From positions 62,001 to 126,000 of the forward strand of contig NZ_BCSJ01000009.1 of the NCBI RefSeq assembly GCF_001570805.1: 64,000 nucleotides of DNA, read 5' to 3'. A program made the position numbers and the translations under genes. The stretch is from Brevibacterium epidermidis NBRC 14811 (GTDB taxonomy: Bacteria > Actinomycetota > Actinomycetes > Actinomycetales > Brevibacteriaceae). The notes beneath the pieces were generated by a model. The model searched no databases and was not told the origin of the DNA. It saw nothing but the letters and a program-made list of their open reading frames with translations. Below are positions 18,224 through 27,331 of the stretch, one piece after another; the first letter of the stretch is position 1, and every line of letters begins with the position of its first letter.

Positions 18224-19378
18224 TCAGCGCGGTGACTGATCAAAAGTGCTTCTGACCAGCTGCTCGCCATTGCTGATGGTCGGACGGCCCAGAGCGAATC
18301 CGTGCTGGATCGAGTGCTCTTCGTCGACGAACAGCAGATCGGCGTCACAGCCCGGACGGATTCGTCCCTTGCGCGGAAGCTTCAACGCATCGGCGGTGTT
18401 GGCGGTGACGAACGAGAGGACCTGCGACAGGGACAGGCCGCTGGTTTCAGCACACGCCCACACCTGTTCGAACAGCGTCGACTGGTCTGCCACCTTCAAT
18501 TCCGTCAGGCGTCCCTGAGCATCGAATTTCGGCAGACTGCCATTGGCGTCGGAGGACAGCGTGAGCTGTTCAAGACTGCCGCCGAATTCGACGAACTTCT
18601 TCACGGCTTCAACTGTGGACGCCCCCGCCGTCATGTCGGCATAGGCGCCTTTGGCCGCGAGGCCGACCGCCTCGGCGATGAGGTCGACATCGCGGGTGAT
18701 GTGGGTGGCATACACAGCTGGCGGAGCAATCGGATAGTCGTCGAGGAGGCGATGAAGAGGCTCGAGCCGAGTCGAATGCGATCCGATGTGGAAGTGAGTA
18801 ACTCCGGCCTTTCCGCTGAGAAGCCCACCGACATGGCATTGGCTGACGATGTCGGCGAGTTGCTCGATCGTCGGTTGGAACGACCGCCTTTCGGAGATGG
18901 CGATCTCTCCGGCCCCGATCACTTTGTCGATGAGGACGATATCGTCGGCGACGGATCCGGTGACTGTTCGTGCGGGAAGCTGATAGCTGCCGGTGTAGAC
19001 GAACGTCGTGATGCCCTCTTCCTCGAGACCGCGGGCCTTGGCGATGAGACCGCTGTGCGACCGGGTGATGGAGTCGGTGCCGAGACATCCGACGACAGTG
19101 GTCACGCCTGCGCTGATGATGTCGGCGACGTCGATCTCGGGTGTGCGCGTCGCGTACCCTCCTTCACCTCCGCCTCCGGTGATGTGCACATGGGGGTCGA
19201 TGAAACCGGGCACTGCAGTCAGCCCAGTAGCATCGATGACTGCTGAACCCGGCAGCTGCTCGACCGTGTGCCTGTCCACTTCGCCGAGATAGGCGATGCG
19301 CGAGCCCTCCACGAGGATGTCGCAGACACCGAGCGGTTCGGGTGCGCAGATCTCCGCACCGCGTATCAGGATGACCAT
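18224..19378 (-). CDS. iadA: isoaspartyl dipeptidase
   Basis: 384 residues of the amidohydrolase superfamily, length typical for IadA. It hydrolyses beta-aspartyl (isoaspartyl) dipeptides arising from damaged proteins. Metal-binding motif FIDPHVHITGGGGEGGY is near residue 62; other signature parts are TFVYTGSYQLP, THFHIGSHSTRLEPL, YATHITRD and the active-site LSSDANGSLP. It is the last gene of a minus-strand unit with five peptide-importer genes and starts 52 bases after the last of them, so imported beta-Asp dipeptides are a likely substrate. An mqo-like scrap follows 33 bases downstream. Confidence 0.94.
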   Translation of the reverse strand: MVILIRGAEICAPEPLGVCDILVEGSRIAYLGEVDRHTVEQLPGSAVIDATGLTAVPGFIDPHVHITGGGGEGGYATRTPEIDVADIISAGVTTVVGCLGTDSITRSHSGLIAKARGLEEEGITTFVYTGSYQLPARTVTGSVADDIVLIDKVIGAGEIAISERRSFQPTIEQLADIVSQCHVGGLLSGKAGVTHFHIGSHSTRLEPLHRLLDDYPIAPPAVYATHITRDVDLIAEAVGLAAKGAYADMTAGASTVEAVKKFVEFGGSLEQLTLSSDANGSLPKFDAQGRLTELKVADQSTLFEQVWACAETSGLSLSQVLSFVTANTADALKLPRKGRIRPGCDADLLFVDEEHSIQHGFALGRPTISNGEQLVRSTFDQSPR

Positions 19379-19430
19379 GACTCTCGTGTCCTTTCGCTGC
19401 CGCTCGGCGTTCGGTCTCGACTCGGTACGG

Positions 19431-20267
19431 TCAATTGCCGCCGGGAATGATTCCCTTGCCGTCGACCTTGGGAATGGCAGCCAGCAGCTTCTTCGTATAC
19501 GGGTGTTGTGGCTCGTTCCAGATCTGGTCGGTCGGAGCGACTTCGACGATTCGGCCGGCTTCCATCACAGCGACCCGGTCTGCGATATCGCGCACGACCG
19601 AGAGATCGTGGCTGATGAAGATCATCGAAGCTCCGGAGTCGATGGCGAGGTCTCGCATCATGCGAGCGATCCGTGCCTGGAGGAACGCATCGAGTGAGGC
19701 GATGGGCTCATCCCCGACGAGCACTTTCGGACCTGCGGCCAGGGCGCGAGCGATGGCGATGCGCTGCCTCTGCCCGCCGGAGAACGAATGCGAATAGCGC
19801 TGTGCAGAGTCGGACGGCAGGTCGACGGCCTCCAACAGTGATTCGACGCTCCATTTGCCGTCAGGATTGAGCGCCAGCGCATCCTCGAGCTGATCGCGGA
19901 TGCGCCGTCGCGGATTGAGAGACGCGTAGGGATTCTGGAAGACCATCTGAATGCCGAGCAGTTCCTTCGCCCTCTTCTTCAGCCCGAGTGCTCTGACCGG
20001 ATGGCCGTCGAAGGTGATGGAGCCGTCTGCGGGCTTCTCGAGCCCGCAGATGAGTTTGGCCAGTGTCGACTTTCCGCAGCCGGATTCGCCGACAAGTCCG
20101 AGCACTTCCGATCGGCCCAGTTGCAGAGACACACCGTTGACTGCCCGGAAGCGACCTCCGCCGTCGAGCTTGTATTCGCATGCCACGGAGTCGAGCGACA
20201 GAAGAGGCGCATCCGCTGCGGGGGAGCGACCGGCAGTGCTGGTCGGGGCCTGGTCGATCGAAGTCAT
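19431..20267 (-). CDS. peptide ABC importer ATPase (DppF/OppF type)
   Basis: 278 residues. Walker A GESGCGKST, signature SFSGGQRQRIAIARALAAGP, Walker B VLVGDEPIASLDAFLQ and H-loop FISHDLSVV are all intact. The inserted region NPYASLNPRRRIRDQLEDAL and the C-terminal HPYTKKLLAAIPKVD are typical of the OppF/DppF half of oligopeptide/dipeptide importers. It overlaps the upstream ATPase gene by 4 bp. The two ATPases form the heterodimeric motor of one importer. Confidence 0.93.
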   Translation of the reverse strand: MTSIDQAPTSTAGRSPAADAPLLSLDSVACEYKLDGGGRFRAVNGVSLQLGRSEVLGLVGESGCGKSTLAKLICGLEKPADGSITFDGHPVRALGLKKRAKELLGIQMVFQNPYASLNPRRRIRDQLEDALALNPDGKWSVESLLEAVDLPSDSAQRYSHSFSGGQRQRIAIARALAAGPKVLVGDEPIASLDAFLQARIARMMRDLAIDSGASMIFISHDLSVVRDIADRVAVMEAGRIVEVAPTDQIWNEPQHPYTKKLLAAIPKVDGKGIIPGGN

Positions 20268-21055
20268 GGGGAGACCTCCGCTCCTGGCAGCGATTCGATG
20301 AGTGAACGTGTGTACTCGTGTTGGGGAGCGGTGATGATGGCCTCCCGTTCGCCGGATTCCACGACGACGCCGTTCTTCATCACGACGATGGTGTCCGCGA
20401 CTGAAGACAGCACTCCGAAGTCGTGGGTGACCAAGAGCACCGCGAGGTCGAGGTCGTCGCAGAGTTCCCGCAGCAGGCGGAGAATACCCGCCTGAACGGT
20501 GACATCGAGTGCCGTGGTCGGTTCGTCGGCGATGAGGACCTTCGGGTCGCAGATGATCGCTGAGGCGAATGCGATTCGCTGCAGCTGTCCGCCGGAGAAC
20601 TGGTGGGGGTATTTCTTCACCGCTTCTTCCGGATGCGGAACCCTGGTTCGGCCGAGGATCTCGATGGCCTTGGCCAGGGCGGCTCTCTTCGACACCTTCT
20701 GGTGGTGGCGAAGGTGGTCGGTGATCTGGTCGCCGACAGTGAGCATGGGATGGAACGCTGAAGCCGGATCCTGGAAGACCATCGACAGCTGCACTCCGCG
20801 AAGGCGGTTGTGCTGTTTGGCGGGCATTCCCACCAGTTCGACTCCATCGAAGTCGATGCTTCCGCTCAGCTCCGCGCCTGCAGGGGAGAGTCCCATTACG
20901 GCGAGACCGGTCTGGGTCTTACCGGAACCTGAGGCTCCTGCGACGCCTGTGATGCGACCTGCTTCGAGGTCGAAGGAGACGTCCTTGAGGATATGAGTGG
21001 TCTTCTTCCCCGTGGTGACCGACAGATTGAGGTCTCTGATGCTGATCATGCTCAT
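20264..21055 (-). CDS. peptide ABC importer ATPase (DppD/OppD type)
   Basis: 263 residues. Walker A GASGSGKTQTG, signature QFSGGQLQRIAFASAII, Walker B VLIADEPTTALDVTVQ and H-loop LVTHDFGVL are present. The Walker A glutamine after GKT replaces the usual second Thr/Ser-leading stretch but the lysine and hydroxyl residues needed are there. The C-terminus is short (HEYTRSLIESLPGAEVSP), lacking most of the Fe-S or cysteine-rich tail seen in some OppD proteins. It overlaps the genes on both sides by 4 bp. Confidence 0.93.
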   Translation of the reverse strand: MSMISIRDLNLSVTTGKKTTHILKDVSFDLEAGRITGVAGASGSGKTQTGLAVMGLSPAGAELSGSIDFDGVELVGMPAKQHNRLRGVQLSMVFQDPASAFHPMLTVGDQITDHLRHHQKVSKRAALAKAIEILGRTRVPHPEEAVKKYPHQFSGGQLQRIAFASAIICDPKVLIADEPTTALDVTVQAGILRLLRELCDDLDLAVLLVTHDFGVLSSVADTIVVMKNGVVVESGEREAIITAPQHEYTRSLIESLPGAEVSP

Positions 21056-21984
21056 GAGGTCGTCTCACCGACTTCCTGGGCGGTATGCGGGTCGAGAGTG
21101 TCGCGCAGACTGTCGCCGATGAAGTTGAACGCCATGACGATGGTGAGGATGCAGAGTCCGGGGAAGAACGCGATCCACCAGGCCGCGAACTGAGAGACTC
21201 CTTCGCTGATCATCGCGCCCCAGTCCGGCGTCGGCGGAACGGCGCCGAGAGACAGGAACGACAGACCGGCCATCGTGAGGATCGCCGAACCGACATCGAG
21301 GGTGGCGAGCACAACGACCGGGGAGATGACGTTCGGTGCGATTTCGCGGGCCAGTGATCGGCCCGCACTGAATCCGAGCAGGCGTCCGGCGATGACGTAC
21401 TCGCTGCCGCGCGCCGTCATCACCAGCGATCTGGTGACACGGGCGTAGGACGGCCACGAGACGAGCAGGATCGCGATGATCGCGTTCTTCAGCCCCGGTC
21501 CGAGGGCGGCTGCGATGACCATGGCGAGGATGATGGTGGGGAAGGCGAACACGAGATCGGCGATGCGCATGATGATCTCGTCGACAGCTCGACCGAAGTA
21601 TCCGGCGATGGCGCCGAGCACCGAGCCCAGCAGTGCCGAACAGATGACGACGAACACCGCGGCGGGCAGGGTGGTGCGGGCGGCGACGAGGATGCGGGAG
21701 AGCACGTCCCGACCCAGTGTGTCGGTGCCGAGAAGATTCTCACCGTTGGGAGCCGACAGCCGCGGGAAGTTCTGCGCCAGAGGATCGAACGGGGCCAGCA
21801 GCGGTGCGAAGATCGCCACGAGCAGCCAGATCACGAGGATCCCGGCCCCCACGAATCCCAGCGGAGTGCGCAGGGCCTTCGGGAAGCGGATCTGCCAACT
21901 CTTCCGTCCGGGGTCGACGGGATCGCGGCGGGCCGCCTCGGTGATGGGGGCATTGGTGGGCTGTTTCGGGGTGCCGATGCTCAT
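21052..21984 (-). CDS. peptide ABC importer permease (DppC/OppC type)
   Basis: 310 residues. A long polar N-terminus (MSIGTPKQPTNAPITEAAR..) is followed by one membrane helix (FVGAGILVIWLLVAIFAPLLAPF), the GTDTLGRDVLSRIL stretch characteristic of DppC, and a five-helix permease core with the EAA-like loop (AGRLLGFSAGRSLAREIAPNV). It ends DTLDPHTAQEVGE. I start at the ATG that overlaps the upstream permease stop; the longer open frame upstream is only the antiphase reading of that gene. Confidence 0.93.
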   Translation of the reverse strand: MSIGTPKQPTNAPITEAARRDPVDPGRKSWQIRFPKALRTPLGFVGAGILVIWLLVAIFAPLLAPFDPLAQNFPRLSAPNGENLLGTDTLGRDVLSRILVAARTTLPAAVFVVICSALLGSVLGAIAGYFGRAVDEIIMRIADLVFAFPTIILAMVIAAALGPGLKNAIIAILLVSWPSYARVTRSLVMTARGSEYVIAGRLLGFSAGRSLAREIAPNVISPVVVLATLDVGSAILTMAGLSFLSLGAVPPTPDWGAMISEGVSQFAAWWIAFFPGLCILTIVMAFNFIGDSLRDTLDPHTAQEVGETTS

Positions 21985-23093
21985 CTCACCCTCACTCTCG
22001 GATCCACGAAGCCGTAGATCAGGTCGACGATGAAGTTCACGAGGATGTAGACGATGCCGATGACGAGGCCCACACCCATGATGACAGGCAGGTCCAATGT
22101 GGTTGCCCCGCGGTAGGCGTATTGGCCGAGTCCGTTCCAGGCGAAGACGGTTTCGGTCAGCACCGCACCGGAGAGCAGAGAACCGAACGCCAGACCGACG
22201 ACGGTGATGACCGGGACCAAGGCGCCGCGGAAGATGTATTTGAAGACCACTGTCCGTGCCGGCAGGCCCTTCGCCTTGGCCGCAGTGACGTAGTCGAGCC
22301 GGATGATGTCGAGAACGCTGGAGCGGCTGAAACGGGTGAGCAGACCGATGGTGAAGAGAGCGAGAACGCACGAGGGCAGAACGAGGTGGCCCAGAGCGTT
22401 GGCGAATGTCGCCATCTGTCCCGCCAAGAGGGAGTCGACGGTGTAGAGGCCTGTCACCTTCGGCGGCGGGGTGATCCAGGGGTCGAGTCGTCCGGCGCCG
22501 GGGACGACTCGCAGCTGGAAGAAGAACACGAAGTAGGCGACGGTGGCGATCCAGAACGTCGGCGCCGAGATGCCGATAAGGCTGAGGGTGCGGATCGCGT
22601 GGTCGACGATGCTGTTCTGTTTGAGAGCGCTGAGCAGACCGAGCAGCAGTCCGAGGAGGACGGAGATGAGAATCGCTCCGATGCCGAGTTCGATCGATGC
22701 GGGGAAGACCTGACCGATCGAGGCGAGCACGGGCGTGCGGGTCTGGTTGGAGACGCCCAGATCTCCTTGGAGCAGATTGCCCAGGTAGGTGAAGTACTGG
22801 ACGAGGAGCGGCTGGTCGAGGCCGAGCTTCTCCCGTGTTTGCGCGACGATCTCCGGATCTGCTGCCGCCCGGTCGCCGAGGATGGCCGCGACCGGGTCGG
22901 TGGGCACGAGGTTGGTGAGCAGGAACGTCACCACGGTCACGCCCCAGATCAGGATGATCGAGATCCCGATCCGGATGAGGATGAATCGGAGGAGCGGGTG
23001 GAGCTTCGGCGGTTTGATCCGCTGCGCCGCGTCCGCCTCACCAGAGGCGGACGCGGCAGGAGCATCGTGCGGCGCTGTGGTGGCTTCCGCCAT
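21981..23093 (-). CDS. peptide ABC importer permease (DppB/OppB type)
   Basis: 370 residues. About 33 polar N-terminal residues precede the first helix (FILIRIGISIILIWGVTVVTFLLTNLVPTDP), which is the standard DppB opening; the permease core carries the loop TAKAKGLPARTVVFKYIFRGAL and closes DLIYGFVDPRVRVR. The ATG lies two bases after the binding-protein stop, and its own stop overlaps the next permease start. The N-terminal extension is longer than in most DppB proteins. Confidence 0.93.
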   Translation of the reverse strand: MAEATTAPHDAPAASASGEADAAQRIKPPKLHPLLRFILIRIGISIILIWGVTVVTFLLTNLVPTDPVAAILGDRAAADPEIVAQTREKLGLDQPLLVQYFTYLGNLLQGDLGVSNQTRTPVLASIGQVFPASIELGIGAILISVLLGLLLGLLSALKQNSIVDHAIRTLSLIGISAPTFWIATVAYFVFFFQLRVVPGAGRLDPWITPPPKVTGLYTVDSLLAGQMATFANALGHLVLPSCVLALFTIGLLTRFSRSSVLDIIRLDYVTAAKAKGLPARTVVFKYIFRGALVPVITVVGLAFGSLLSGAVLTETVFAWNGLGQYAYRGATTLDLPVIMGVGLVIGIVYILVNFIVDLIYGFVDPRVRVR

Positions 23094-23095
23094 CC

Positions 23096-24658
23096 TCACT
23101 CTGCCTTTGCGAAGTCGAACGAGACGTCGGCGTTGGACACGAATTTCGTGATGCCCGAGCCGACGGCGATGGTGCTGACCGGCTGGACGAGCGGGATCCA
23201 CACCGCGGTGTCGGTGGTCGCCTTGAACAGCTTCGCGTAGGCGGCGTCGCGGGCATCGCCCTTCGCCTCGGCCGCTTCGTCCGCAAGTTTCTTCAGCTTC
23301 GGGTCGTCCTTCCAGTTCACGCGATCGGCGACGTCGCCGCCGGGAATGAAGACGTTGTAGTTCGTCGGATCGGGGAAGTCCGCGCCCCAGGTTCCGATGC
23401 CCATCGGCTGTTTGGCCGAGCGGAAGCCGTCGAGCTGAGTCGAGCTCGGGGCCGGCTTGAGGTCGAGGTTGATATCGGCCTCCTTCAGCTGTGCCTGCAG
23501 GGTCTCGGCGAGCTGCGCGAGGTCGACTCCGTTGACGGCCTGGTCACTCGAGTAGTGGAAGGGAACCTTCTCGCCGTCGTAGCCGGCCTTCTTCAGCAGC
23601 TTCTTCGCCTTTGCGAGGTCGCGTTCGGGTGCTTGGTCCTTCGGGACGGCACCGACGAACTCGTTCGGTACGAGGCTGGCCATCCGCTGCGATCCCTTAC
23701 CGGCGAGGTCGGTGAGCTTGTCGTAGTCGATCGCCGCCATGACGGCCTTGCGGAAGTCCGGGTCTGCTGCTGGGCCGCCGACTTTCTCATCCGTGTTGTT
23801 GAAGATGTAGAGGCTGCGAGTCGAGGGCAGGCTGGAGATCTTGCCCATCGACTCATCGATCTGCTTCGCCTGATCGGCGTTGAGGTCGAAGGCGACCTGC
23901 GCCTGACCCGACTGGATATCGGTCAGCTGCGTCTCGGCGGAGACATTGCGCAGCACCACTCGTTTGTACTTCGGTTCGGGACCGTTGTAGTGCTCGTTCG
24001 CGGTCAGCACGACCTGGCTGTCGGCGTCGTACTTCTCCACCTTGTACGGTCCCGAGCCCTGGGAGTTCTCATTGAGGAACTGTTCGGCACCGTCGTTCTC
24101 GTCCGTGGTTCCCTCGTTCTCCTTGACGACCTTCGAATTGACGATGCCGATCGAGGAGTTGGGGAGGATGTAGGGCAGTGCGGGGTTGGGTTCTGCGCTG
24201 GTGAGCGTGACCGTCTTGTCGTCGACCTTCTTCACCTTGACTCCGTCGAGGAAGAAGGAGGGGTTGCCTTTGATGCCCTGAAGACGTTCGAAGGAGAAGA
24301 CGATGTCGTCGGCGGTGACGGGATCGCCGGTGGAGAATTTCGCGTCCTCGTCCTTGAGGGTCAGCGTCATCTCCTTGTCGTCCTCGGACATCTCGTACGA
24401 GCAGAGTCCGTCGGTCGGCTTGGTGAGGTCACCGTCCTCGAACTCGAGGGCCGTCTGGTAGATGGCGTTGTCGATCGTCGACCCGGTGAACTCGAATTGT
24501 CGATGGGGGTCGATCGTCTTGAGGTTGAAGGCGGTCTCGGCCACGATCGTGTCGCCGGCACCGCCGGCTTCGTCGGAGCCGCCGCCGCAGGCAGCGAGCC
24601 CAGCGGTCAGTGCGAGGGTGGAGCAGATTGCGACGAGATTGCGGGACAGGCGCCTCAT
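23096..24658 (-). CDS. peptide ABC importer substrate-binding lipoprotein
   Basis: 520 residues, family 5 extracellular solute-binding protein. The signal peptide MRRLSRNLVAICSTLALTAGLAAC ends in a lipobox (LAAC), so Cys24 should carry the lipid. The mature protein has the family features VTADDIVFSFERLQGI and a GGSDEAGG-rich linker after the cysteine. It delivers peptides to the two permeases encoded immediately after it. The first gene of the dpp-iadA unit; a promoter must lie in the 212-base interval to mqo, where TTAATGT about 40 bases upstream on the minus strand is a weak -10 candidate. Confidence 0.92.
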   Translation of the reverse strand: MRRLSRNLVAICSTLALTAGLAACGGGSDEAGGAGDTIVAETAFNLKTIDPHRQFEFTGSTIDNAIYQTALEFEDGDLTKPTDGLCSYEMSEDDKEMTLTLKDEDAKFSTGDPVTADDIVFSFERLQGIKGNPSFFLDGVKVKKVDDKTVTLTSAEPNPALPYILPNSSIGIVNSKVVKENEGTTDENDGAEQFLNENSQGSGPYKVEKYDADSQVVLTANEHYNGPEPKYKRVVLRNVSAETQLTDIQSGQAQVAFDLNADQAKQIDESMGKISSLPSTRSLYIFNNTDEKVGGPAADPDFRKAVMAAIDYDKLTDLAGKGSQRMASLVPNEFVGAVPKDQAPERDLAKAKKLLKKAGYDGEKVPFHYSSDQAVNGVDLAQLAETLQAQLKEADINLDLKPAPSSTQLDGFRSAKQPMGIGTWGADFPDPTNYNVFIPGGDVADRVNWKDDPKLKKLADEAAEAKGDARDAAYAKLFKATTDTAVWIPLVQPVSTIAVGSGITKFVSNADVSFDFAKAE

Positions 24659-24870
24659 GTGTGATCTCCCTAACAGTAAGTGTTGTGAGTCACATTAAGG
24701 TCGAAACGCCTGGCATGCAATTCAACCTGCCACAAAGCTCGCGGACTTCCACTGTGTTTTTCTGCCAACGTCTCGACCGGCGAGATGAGACTTCTGATCT
24801 GCGACTTCTGTCGGCAGTCGTCAGACCCATCGTTCGCCGGCCGAGCCCGCACAGCGGAGATACGCGCGGG

Positions 24871-26352
24871 CTACTCGGAGCTGAAAGGAGAAAGTCCGAG
24901 GGCCGCGTCTGTATCGGTATGAGATCGGGCGACATCCTCGGTGGTCCAGTCGGTGCGATCGAGGTCGGGGACCGCCTCGGCGATCTGTGACTTCCAGCCG
25001 CCGTGCCACTGGGCGGGGAAGGCCCGCTCGAGCAGATCGAACATGATCGGCACTGCTGTCGACGCTCCGGGGGAGGCTCCGATGAGACCCGCGATCGATC
25101 CGTCGGCGGAGACGATGAGCTCGGTGCCTTGTTGCAGGACGCCGTTCTTGTTCGGGTCCGGTTTGACCAGCTGCGCTCTCTGCCCGGCGGGCAGCAGCGT
25201 CCACTCGTTGCGTCGGGCCCGTGGGAAGAAGCGCTGCAGCTGAGCGAACTTCCGTGTCGGGCTGGCCGCGAGTTCCCTGACGAGGAATGACACGAGGTCG
25301 AGGTTCTGCAGGCCAGTGGCGGCAATGACATGGAGATTGTCGGGTCGAACAGTCGTGAAGAAATCCGAGAGCCGACCGTGCTTGAGCAGCTTCGTGCTGA
25401 ATGTCGCATACGGACCGAACATCAGATGCTCCTCGCCGTCGACGACGCGTCTGTCCAGGTGCGGCACCGACATCGGCGGAGCGCCCACGTCGGCCTGACC
25501 GTAGACCTTGCCCTCATGCCGGGCGACGACCGAGGGCGTCGAACAACGATAGAAGGCGGCGCCGACCGGCAGGACCGCATACCCGCGGATTTCGGGGACC
25601 TTCGCCTTCTGCAGGATTCTGAGCGCGAAGCCGCCTGCCCCGACGAAGACGGTGCCTGCTCGAACGGAAAACGGTCCCATCGACGACGAACCCGTGATCG
25701 ACCATCCGTTTGCTTCCCGTTCAATCCCGGTCACACCGTGGCCGGTAAGCACCTCGGTGGATCCGAGCGTGAGCAGAGCCCGAGTCAGGGCGCCGAAATC
25801 GACGTCGGTGCCGCGGAGGTGCCGGGCGGCGGCGATCGGTTCGCCGTCGTCGACCCGCCCCTCCATCGTCAGCGGCGCCCACTGGGCAATGGTGTCCGGA
25901 TCCTCCGTATACTCCATCTCAGCGAAGAGGGGATCGGCACGCAGAGTGTCGACACGGCGGCGCAGGTAAGCGACGTCGTCGCGACCGAACACCAGGTTCA
26001 TATGCGGCGTCGTGTGGACGAAATCCGTCGGATCGAGGAGACCCTGCCGAACAAGATGTGCCCACCATTGCCTGGTGAGGTGGAACTGCTCGGAAATGTG
26101 TCGCGGCTTCGATCCGTCCGCGGGATCGGGCATGTAGTTGAGTTCGCAGTACCCCGAATGTCCGGTGCCGGCATTGTTCCAGGCCTCGCTGCTCTCGCCA
26201 GCGATGTCCGTGGACTTCTCGAGGACGAGGATCCGCAGTTCGGGGTCGAGCAGGGTCAACATCGAGCTCAGCGTTGCGGACATGATGCCCGCGCCGATGA
26301 GGACGACATCGGCATCCGGAAGCTGATTGGTGTGCGTGGGGTTAGCGGTCAT
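24871..26352 (-). CDS. mqo: malate:quinone oxidoreductase
   Basis: 493 residues, the standard length. It oxidises malate to oxaloacetate and passes electrons to menaquinone at the membrane. FAD-binding motif DVVLIGAGIMSATLSSML is at residues 15-32; further family stretches are SSEAWNNAGTGHSGYCELNY, QWWAHLVRQGLL, FVGAGGFALRILQKAKVPEIRGY and GASPGASTAVPIMFDLLERAFP. The C-terminus RSHTDTDAALGLSPFSSE is the one duplicated at 18129-18191. It is divergent from a LysR gene. A weak hairpin (AGCCCGC/GCGGGCT, 24844-24872) overlaps the stop. Confidence 0.96.
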   Translation of the reverse strand: MTANPTHTNQLPDADVVLIGAGIMSATLSSMLTLLDPELRILVLEKSTDIAGESSEAWNNAGTGHSGYCELNYMPDPADGSKPRHISEQFHLTRQWWAHLVRQGLLDPTDFVHTTPHMNLVFGRDDVAYLRRRVDTLRADPLFAEMEYTEDPDTIAQWAPLTMEGRVDDGEPIAAARHLRGTDVDFGALTRALLTLGSTEVLTGHGVTGIEREANGWSITGSSSMGPFSVRAGTVFVGAGGFALRILQKAKVPEIRGYAVLPVGAAFYRCSTPSVVARHEGKVYGQADVGAPPMSVPHLDRRVVDGEEHLMFGPYATFSTKLLKHGRLSDFFTTVRPDNLHVIAATGLQNLDLVSFLVRELAASPTRKFAQLQRFFPRARRNEWTLLPAGQRAQLVKPDPNKNGVLQQGTELIVSADGSIAGLIGASPGASTAVPIMFDLLERAFPAQWHGGWKSQIAEAVPDLDRTDWTTEDVARSHTDTDAALGLSPFSSE

Positions 26353-26395
26353 GTTCTCACCATGCGCCTACGCGAATCATCCGTCCAATGAGTGA

Positions 26396-26414
26396 TCGGA
26401 TATGTATGATCCGA
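26396..26414. promoter_or_regulatory. operator/promoter between mqo and lysR
   Basis: TCGGAT (26396-26401) and ATCCGA (26409-26414) form an inverted repeat with a 7-base spacer. Inside it, TATGAT (26405-26410) ends six bases before the ATG at 26417, so it can be the -10 of a leaderless LysR mRNA that the repeat would autoregulate. The layout matches LysR-type divergent control. Confidence 0.45.
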
Positions 26415-26416
26415 AT

Positions 26417-27328
26417 ATGGAACGATCATCCGATGCTCGGACGGCGCCGCTGACGGCGCTGCGGGAACTCGTCGAACTGGCTGATCAGGACGGTCACCTG
26501 ACCGAGGCGGCGGCCGCCCTCGGCATACCCCAGTCCACGATGAGTCGACGGATCCACGCACTCGAGCGCCACCTCGGCATGGCATTGACCGTCCCGCGCG
26601 GTCGCGCCATCGGTCTGACGACGGCGGCCATCGATCTCGTGGGCGCGGTGCGTGCCCCGCTGAGGGAGATCGATGCGGCATTGGTCGATCTCGCCGAGGC
26701 GGCCGATCCCGAACACGGCAGGATCAGGTTCGGGTTTCCCCTGACGATGGGTGCCGGTGAGGTGCCCGATCTGCTCGCGGTCTTCAACCGCGAACATCCG
26801 GGCATCCGCCTCGACCTCAAACAGGCTCACGGCGCCGAACTCGTCGCTGACCTGCAGGCGGGCACCCTCGATCTGGCGATCATCATTCCGCCTCCACCCG
26901 AGGTCAACCATGAGGTGCTCGCGCGGCAGACGATCATCGCCGCCCTGCCCGATACGCACCCGCTGGCGGGAGCACGCAGCATCAGCCTGGACCGGCTCGC
27001 CGACGAGGAGTTCATCTCCACTCCTGCGACCTACAACCTCCGGGAGCTGACGGATCAGTGGTGCCGGGACAGCGGCTTCGACCCGCAGGTGAAGATCGAA
27101 GTCACCGAATTCTCGACGATCCGCGAATTCGTCGGCCGCGGAATGGGAGTGGCACTGATCCCACCTGCGGTGCGCCCGGTCGAGGGAATCACCGAGGTGG
27201 CCCTGGACGGGCCCGATCACGTCCGGGAGATCGCACTGTGCTCGGCCGTCCGCAGGCCCGGCCGTGTCGTCGAGCGCCTCCGTGACTTCATCCGCGAACA
27301 CGCGGCGAACTGGTCGAGCGAGGACTGA
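26417..27328 (+). CDS. LysR-family transcriptional regulator
   Basis: 303 residues. N-terminal helix-turn-helix (TEAAAALGIPQSTMSRRIHALERHLGM) and a periplasmic-binding-like effector domain (RIRFGFPLTMGAGEVPDLLAVFNREHPGIRLDLKQ). An ATG 15 bases upstream is in frame but lies within the inverted repeat and -10-like sequence, so I use the second. Divergent from mqo with about 60 bases between starts; the simplest target is mqo. Its stop is three bases from the convergent siderophore permease stop. Confidence 0.9.
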   Translation: MERSSDARTAPLTALRELVELADQDGHLTEAAAALGIPQSTMSRRIHALERHLGMALTVPRGRAIGLTTAAIDLVGAVRAPLREIDAALVDLAEAADPEHGRIRFGFPLTMGAGEVPDLLAVFNREHPGIRLDLKQAHGAELVADLQAGTLDLAIIIPPPPEVNHEVLARQTIIAALPDTHPLAGARSISLDRLADEEFISTPATYNLRELTDQWCRDSGFDPQVKIEVTEFSTIREFVGRGMGVALIPPAVRPVEGITEVALDGPDHVREIALCSAVRRPGRVVERLRDFIREHAANWSSED

Positions 27329-27331
27329 TCC

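Noticed and set aside
24686-24694. GTGAGTCAC palindrome upstream of the peptide-binding protein
   Set aside because: Nine bases in a GC-rich genome is expected by chance; no second copy nearby.
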